From: JANSYL01 sp963921255
Lineage (GTDB): Bacteria; Pseudomonadota; Alphaproteobacteria; Rhodobacterales; Rhodobacteraceae
Assembly: GCA_963921255.3 (NCBI GenBank)
Contig: CAWUEW020000002.1
Span: 62,001-126,000, forward strand
DNA length: 64,000 nucleotides
Direction: 5' to 3'
Positions 59,197 through 64,000 of the stretch are shown piece by piece (the first letter of the stretch is position 1; each line of letters starts with the position of its first letter). Under the pieces are notes generated by a model. The model was not told where the DNA came from, did no database searches, and was given only the letters and a program-made list of their open reading frames with translations. The translations under genes and the position numbers were made by a program.

Positions 59197-59365
59197 GGAC
59201 CACCCTCCGTCGTCTCCGCGCGACACCTATCGCGCTTGCCCCAAGGCTTCAAGAAAACGCGACATTCCGCGCCACGCATTTGCGCCCACGCCTGCCGGAC
59301 ACGGCCTTGCCGCGCCCCCGGCTTCGCCCTAGCCTTCCCGGTTCAGGCCCCGCGAAAGGACCCCG

Positions 59366-61978
59366 ATGAAAGACGCCGCCGCCCCTGCCCCGACGCCCAC
59401 GCTCCTGGCCGATTACCGCCCGCCCAATTACGCGGTCGACGCGGTCCACCTGACCTTCGACTTGGCCGAGAGCGCCACCCGCGTAACATCACGCATCGCG
59501 TTCCGCGCCCATCCGGGCGGGCTGCCGGACGGCAATCTGGTTCTGGATGGGGAAGGCTTGCGGCTGATCCGTGTGGCCGTCGACGGGCGGGACCTGACCG
59601 CGCTGGACTATCTTCTGACCGATACGGGCCTGACCATACCGGCGGCGCAGCTCCCCGGCCCAACCTTCACCTTCGAAGCCGTCGTCGAGATTGACCCGAA
59701 ATCAAACACAGCACTCGAAGGACTTTATGTGTCGAACGGAATGTTCTGCACCCAGTGCGAGGCGGAAGGCTTTCGGAAAATCACATTCTATCCGGATCGA
59801 CCAGACGTGATGGCGCCCTTCTCGGTGCGCATCAACGCGGACCTGCCGGTGCTTTTGTCGAACGGGGACCCGACGGCGTCCGGCCCGGGATGGGCCGAGT
59901 GGCATGATCCGTGGCCGAAACCGGCTTATCTGTTTGCCCTGGTTGCTGGCGATCTGGTCGCCCATAGCGACAGTTTCACAACCGCATCGGGCCGTGACGT
60001 TGCGCTCAACATTTGGGTGCGCGACGGCGATCAGGACAAGTGCGCCTATGCAATGGATGCGCTCAAACGGTCGATGGCATGGGATGAGACCGCCTATGGC
60101 CGGGAATACGATCTGGACGTGTTCAACATCGTCGCAGTCGACGATTTCAACATGGGCGCAATGGAGAACAAGGGCCTGAACATCTTCAACTCCAAATACG
60201 TTCTGGCCTCGCCCGAGACAGCGACGGATCGTGACTACGACCTGATCGAGGGGATCGTGGCCCATGAGTATTTCCACAACTGGACCGGAAACCGCATCAC
60301 CTGCCGCGACTGGTTCCAACTGTGCCTCAAGGAAGGGTTGACCGTCTTTCGCGACCAGCAGTTCAGCGCGGACATGCGCAGCGCCCCGGTGAAGCGGATC
60401 GAGGATGTCCTGCAACTGCGCGCCCGCCAGTTTCGGGAAGATGCCGGACCGCTGGCCCACAACGTGCGTCCAGAAAGCTACATCGAAATCAACAACTTCT
60501 ACACCGCTACCGTGTACGAAAAAGGGGCCGAGGTCATCCGCATGCTCCACCTTCTAGTGGGGCCGGACGCCTACCGGGCGGCCCTGGACCTGTATTTTGA
60601 GCGCCACGATGGCCAGGCCTGCACCATTGAGGATTGGATCAAGGTGTTCGAGGATTCCACCGGACGTGACCTGAGCCAATTCAAACGCTGGTACAGTCAA
60701 GCCGGCACACCGCAGGTCACCGCAACCTGGGCGCGGGACGGTGACACGCTTGCGCTGCATCTCCGGCAGTCCGTCCCACCAACGCCGGGACAACCGCTTA
60801 AGGAACCCGCAGTCCTGCCAATCCTGATGGGCCTGATCGCCCAAGACGGGACGGAAGTGTTGGCCGATACCCTGATCGAGCTTGACGGCCCCGAGTGCAC
60901 GCAGCGGTTTGACCTCGCAGCCTTGGCCGAAGCCGCAGGCGTGCCGACGCCGGAACATGTGGTGCCGTCTTTGCTGCGCGGCCTGTCGGCACCCGTGGTT
61001 CTTGACGCGCCGCTCACGGCGGAAGATCGGCTTGTCCTGCTCGCCCATGACAGCGACCCGTTCAATCGGTGGGAAGCCGGGCGCAGCCTGATGCGCACGG
61101 CCTTGGTCGAGCAGATCGCGCATGGCGCTGCCGTCCCGAGCGATCTTCTGGACGCGTTGCAGAAAACGGCGCTCAATGCTGACCTTGACCCGGCGTTCCG
61201 CGCGCTTGTGCTGTCCCGCCCCTCCGAAGACGATCTGACACAAGCCGTCGTCGATGCCGGCCTCGTGCCCGATCCCGACGCGATCCACGCGGCCCGTGAC
61301 GCCATGGGCGCTGCAATGGCCGCGCATATGCAGGACGGGCTGGCAGAACTCTACGAAAGCCTGTCCACTGGCCCGATCTATACCCCCGATGCCGAGAACA
61401 CGGCGAAACGGGCGTTGCGCAACACCGCACTCACCCTGTTGACCAAGGTCGAGGGACCGGACCGCGCCCGAACACAATACGCCGACGCCAACAATATGAC
61501 CGACCAGATGGCGGCATTCACCGTCCTGCTCGAGGCCGGCGACGCGGCGATTGCGGATGCCTTCTATGGCCAATGGAAATCGGACCGTTTGGTGATGGAC
61601 AAATGGTTCATGGCGCAGGTGGCCCATGCCGAGCCGGGAACCGCCGTCGCAACCGCCGAGCAACTGACGGCCCACCCGGATTTTGACTGGCAGAACCCCA
61701 ACCGCTTTCGGTCCCTGATGGCGGGCCTGACGGCCGGCAATCCCGCAGGGTTCCACGCGGCCTCCGGGAACGGGTATCGGTTCCTGACAGACTGGCTGCT
61801 GAAACTTGACGCCAAGAACCCGCAGACCGCCGCGCGCATGTCGACCGCCTTCGAGACATGGAAGCGCTATGACGTGGACCGGCAGGCACTGATCCGGGAC
61901 CAGCTGCAGCGCATCCGGTCGACAGACGGTTTGTCGCGCGATCTGGGCGAGATGGTGGACCGGATGCTGGACGCCTGA
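59366..61978 (+). CDS. pepN: Aminopeptidase N (M1 family)
   Basis: 870 residues, the bacterial PepN length. The exopeptidase motif MGAMENKGLNIFN (GAMEN) is at about 263, the zinc site VAHEYFHNWTGNRITCRDWFQLCLKEGLTVFRDQ at about 298 (HExxH plus 18 residues plus E). NFYTATVYEKGAEVIRML gives the transition-state Tyr. The C-terminal 400 residues are the helical domain. It degrades peptides produced by Clp and other proteases in the cytoplasm. The start ATG at 59366 follows AAAGGA. Confidence 0.96.
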   Translation: MKDAAAPAPTPTLLADYRPPNYAVDAVHLTFDLAESATRVTSRIAFRAHPGGLPDGNLVLDGEGLRLIRVAVDGRDLTALDYLLTDTGLTIPAAQLPGPTFTFEAVVEIDPKSNTALEGLYVSNGMFCTQCEAEGFRKITFYPDRPDVMAPFSVRINADLPVLLSNGDPTASGPGWAEWHDPWPKPAYLFALVAGDLVAHSDSFTTASGRDVALNIWVRDGDQDKCAYAMDALKRSMAWDETAYGREYDLDVFNIVAVDDFNMGAMENKGLNIFNSKYVLASPETATDRDYDLIEGIVAHEYFHNWTGNRITCRDWFQLCLKEGLTVFRDQQFSADMRSAPVKRIEDVLQLRARQFREDAGPLAHNVRPESYIEINNFYTATVYEKGAEVIRMLHLLVGPDAYRAALDLYFERHDGQACTIEDWIKVFEDSTGRDLSQFKRWYSQAGTPQVTATWARDGDTLALHLRQSVPPTPGQPLKEPAVLPILMGLIAQDGTEVLADTLIELDGPECTQRFDLAALAEAAGVPTPEHVVPSLLRGLSAPVVLDAPLTAEDRLVLLAHDSDPFNRWEAGRSLMRTALVEQIAHGAAVPSDLLDALQKTALNADLDPAFRALVLSRPSEDDLTQAVVDAGLVPDPDAIHAARDAMGAAMAAHMQDGLAELYESLSTGPIYTPDAENTAKRALRNTALTLLTKVEGPDRARTQYADANNMTDQMAAFTVLLEAGDAAIADAFYGQWKSDRLVMDKWFMAQVAHAEPGTAVATAEQLTAHPDFDWQNPNRFRSLMAGLTAGNPAGFHAASGNGYRFLTDWLLKLDAKNPQTAARMSTAFETWKRYDVDRQALIRDQLQRIRSTDGLSRDLGEMVDRMLDA

Positions 61979-61988
61979 GGGCGGGTGG

Positions 61989-62750
61989 TCAGCCCAACAT
62001 AAGGCTCACACCCCAAATCAGCGCGATCAGCACCGGTTGGTGCACGAGGTAGATGATCAGGCTGTGGCGACCCGGGACACCGGCCCGCACCAGCCACCGC
62101 GGCGCCGGTGCCCTTGCAAGGCGATCCCATAGCCCGATCCGGTCCCCCAGTTTGGCCGTGGCAAGGCCCAGAAGAAACGGCGCAAACCACGGCACCAATG
62201 GCACATAGTCCACCGATCGGATGGGCACCGCCTGCAGCCCTGTCCACCACAACACGGGCGCGTCAAACGCAGCGAGCCCCGGTTGGGTCGCAAGCCAAAA
62301 CAGGGCAACGGCAAGTGCAATCACAGCCCAGTCGGGCAACCGCAAGCAGGCGAGGCCAATCAAGCTGCTCAGCGCGATCGCGTGCAGGATGCCAAAAAAG
62401 ATGAACGCGTCGGGGACAGCAACCAGCGTTGCCCCCGTGATCAAGGCAGCGGCGGCGGCGATTTTGCCGAAGCGCCACAGGAAACCCCGCCATTGGATCC
62501 CGGCCCCATGGGCCAGCCAAAGGCTCATCCCCGCCAGCGCCAGAAAACTGCCCGCTGTGGCCAGGGCCAGTATCCGCCAGCCCCCCGTCGACGCGGTAAA
62601 CGGCGCGAGATGGCCAAACAGCTCCAGGTCGTAGACGAAATGGTAGATCGCCATCGCCAGAAGCGCCGCACTGCGGGCCACATCCAAGGCATATAGCCGC
62701 CCCCGGGGGCGCAACGCGGCGTCTGTTTGAATCGGATCGGCATTCGTCAT
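61989..62750 (-). CDS. DUF1624 (heparan-alpha-glucosaminide N-acetyltransferase-like) membrane protein
   Basis: 253 residues with about seven helices. RLYALDVARSAALLAMAIYHFVYDLELFGHL is the first-helix signature of the family, with the conserved His in IYHFVYD. GRHSLIIYLVHQPVLIALI near the end is also typical. Relatives add acyl groups across the membrane to sugars or lipids; the substrate here is unknown. It converges on pepN with ten bases between stops. Confidence 0.85.
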   Translation of the reverse strand: MTNADPIQTDAALRPRGRLYALDVARSAALLAMAIYHFVYDLELFGHLAPFTASTGGWRILALATAGSFLALAGMSLWLAHGAGIQWRGFLWRFGKIAAAAALITGATLVAVPDAFIFFGILHAIALSSLIGLACLRLPDWAVIALAVALFWLATQPGLAAFDAPVLWWTGLQAVPIRSVDYVPLVPWFAPFLLGLATAKLGDRIGLWDRLARAPAPRWLVRAGVPGRHSLIIYLVHQPVLIALIWGVSLMLG

Positions 62751-62817
62751 TGCGTGGGACCGTAGCAGCGGGGCCACAGGGGGCCTAGGGCCATCCCAAC
62801 GCCGGACGGCACGTCAT

Positions 62818-63747
62818 ATGCGTGTTACCTCCATTTGGTGTGACGCGCCCATGGTGATGCAGGACCGAATAGACCCGCTGATCGTTGAGCGCGCGCCTTG
62901 GATGGCCGATCGGTCCCCCCTTGGTGACTGGGCCAAATGGGCCTTGGACGGAATGTTGCGCTACCGCCAAACTCTGGCGATTGCCGAGACCCTCAAGGAT
63001 GAGAGCGCCCATACCGTCATGGCACGGATGGCGCGATTGATCGCGCGCCGGGTCGAGGTCGAGGGTCTTGCCCATATTCCGCGATCGGGCGGCGCCCTGA
63101 TCGTCGCCAATCACCCAACCGGAATTGCCGACGGCCTCGTGCTCTACCGCTTGTTGCAACGCAGGCGTCCTGACGCCTTCTTTTTTGCCAATGCGGACAT
63201 TCTGAGGGTCCTGCCCCAACTGGACCGTGTGATCGCGCCCGTCGAATGGCGCCACGACCACCGCACCCACGCCAAGACGCGCGCCACAATGACCTATACG
63301 CGGCGCGCGCTCGACGAAGGTCGCATCGGGGTCATCTTCCCGTCTGGCCGGTTGGCAAAGCGACACTGGCTCAGTCTTGTCGAACGGCCATGGATGGCGT
63401 CCGCTGCGATGCTTGCCCGCAAGTTCGACGTCCCGGTGATCCCGGTTCACATCAGCGCCCGAAACTCTGCGATGTTTTACGCCTTCGACCTGCTGCACCA
63501 CAGCCTGCGGGACATCACGCTGTTCCACGAAACCCTGAACAAGCGGCGGCAACGCTTTGAAGTCCGGATCGGTCAGCCCATCGCGCCCGATGACCTCTCG
63601 CCGCAAAGCAACGTGGCCATTGCGCAGCTTCGGGACGCGTGCCTGTCCTTGGGCGAACGGCAAAGCCTTGGACAACCGCTTTTGCGGACGTCCTTTGGCG
63701 GCACACGGGTCCGTGCACCGTTGGGCTGGAACACGACGGGCCCCTAG
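62818..63747 (+). CDS. Glycerol acyltransferase-like protein (PlsC family)
   Basis: 309 residues. The acyltransferase motif is IVANHPTGIADGLVLYRLLQRR (NHxxxxD in NHPTGIAD), followed by FFANADILRVLPQLDRVI and GVIFPSGRLAKR (FPxGxxS-like block). VPVIPVHISARN is the third block. Hydrophobic helices are few, so it may bind membranes peripherally, as with haemolysin-type 1-acylglycerol acyltransferases. The start is uncertain (ATG at 62818, 62851 or 62857); no good ribosome site was seen. Confidence 0.83.
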   Translation: MRVTSIWCDAPMVMQDRIDPLIVERAPWMADRSPLGDWAKWALDGMLRYRQTLAIAETLKDESAHTVMARMARLIARRVEVEGLAHIPRSGGALIVANHPTGIADGLVLYRLLQRRRPDAFFFANADILRVLPQLDRVIAPVEWRHDHRTHAKTRATMTYTRRALDEGRIGVIFPSGRLAKRHWLSLVERPWMASAAMLARKFDVPVIPVHISARNSAMFYAFDLLHHSLRDITLFHETLNKRRQRFEVRIGQPIAPDDLSPQSNVAIAQLRDACLSLGERQSLGQPLLRTSFGGTRVRAPLGWNTTGP

Positions 63748-63831
63748 GGACCGCACGGGAAAGCGGGCTTGCCCGGGGGATGTCCCGAACCTGCCCAAAA
63801 TTCGGCACAATCCTGCGGCCAATCTTGCCCT

Positions 63832-64000
63832 ATGGACGGATACATCGAATACACATCGCGCCCTGGCCATGTCGGGCTGACCCTGATCACCCTGGGCGGT
63901 TTGTCTGTGCTGGCGGCCCTGTTCTGGCAGACGGCACCGGGCTACGTGCTTTTGCTCCTGATCCCTTCGATCCTGATCTGCATGTACCAAACCGTCGTCA
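63832..64000 (+). CDS. Membrane protein, N-terminal part (runs off window)
   Basis: The ATG at 63832 opens a frame that stays open for all 56 codons to the right edge. It begins MDGYIEYTSRPGHVG, then two helices (LTLITLGGLSVLAALFW and PGYVLLLLIPSILICMYQTV). No family was recognised. Confidence 0.6.
   Translation, partial: MDGYIEYTSRPGHVGLTLITLGGLSVLAALFWQTAPGYVLLLLIPSILICMYQTVV

Noticed and set aside
62785..63990. A 401-codon open frame antisense to the PlsC-like gene
   Set aside because: The plus strand has the NHxxxxD and FPxG motifs in order; the reverse frame has none.

Overview
This is a GC-rich, densely packed chromosomal segment, almost certainly from a marine Rhodobacteraceae (Roseobacter-group) alphaproteobacterium. 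The evidence is a circularly permuted two-piece tmRNA gene, an alpha-type SspB, a dmdA-acuI pair for dimethylsulfoniopropionate (DMSP) breakdown, a trgA-trgB-cysK tellurite-type locus, a DUF4169 protein and many ATGA-type gene overlaps. No transposase, integrase, CRISPR array, rRNA or tRNA was seen. It reads as core and group-specific chromosome rather than an island.

Layout. 1-12.3 kb: the N-terminus of a lamin-tail-domain protein, parE, an unrecognised secreted protein, a hotdog thioesterase, two overlapping cytochrome c genes, a lipoprotein with a metalloprotease-like motif, a YdcZ-type membrane protein, an ABC-F ATPase, a DUF3179 protein, two cyclophilins, coaD and a CBS-domain protein. 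12.3-19.3 kb: valine degradation (mmsA, acyl-CoA dehydrogenase, 3-hydroxyisobutyryl-CoA hydrolase, mmsB) with an inserted carboxylate-amine ligase and a divergent LysR gene that carries a frameshift. 19.5-28 kb: a long leftward gene run phr-cfa-trgA-trgB-cysK-mscS-alaX, mostly envelope and oxidant stress functions. 28.1-32.3 kb: a leftward operon DUF2182-DUF1326-DinB-dmdA-acuI. It is divergent from a FadR-type GntR regulator (32.35 kb), and a two-site operator lies between them. 33-35.3 kb: a polyamine-type binding protein and a deiminase with a Tat signal whose start is non-AUG. 35.3-37.1 kb: clpS, ssrA (tmRNA) and sspB, the parts that feed substrates to Clp proteases. 37.2-43.8 kb: a methyltransferase, fumC with three small downstream genes, a cytochrome P450 broken by one amber codon, a membrane hydrolase, ccdA and tusA. 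43.8-47.9 kb: potBCA permease and ATPase genes without a binding protein, a CatB-type acetyltransferase and an ABM monooxygenase. 48-53.5 kb: a YHYH protein, rplM-rpsI, a zinc-ribbon protein pair, and a Tat-exported SQR-like flavoprotein preceded by a perfect FNR-type site. 53.7-64 kb: speD-speE, thioesterase, enoyl-CoA hydratase, M32 carboxypeptidase, ctaA, pepN, DUF1624 and PlsC-like proteins, and a partial membrane protein.

How the genes fit together. Three themes recur. The first is C3/C4 acyl-CoA and DMSP metabolism (mmsA-mmsB cluster, dmdA-acuI, fumC). The second is polyamines: synthesis by speDE, transport by potABC with a distant binding protein, and a deiminase. The third is proteolysis and translation quality control (clpS, ssrA, sspB, rplM-rpsI, pepN, M32). 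Two genes look recently inactivated by single-base changes: the LysR gene (one extra base) and the P450 gene (TGG to TAG). Either could be a sequencing error. The least explained parts are the DUF2182-DUF1326-DinB genes placed ahead of dmdA, the secreted protein at 2.7-4.2 kb, and the zinc-ribbon pair at 50.3-51.6 kb.
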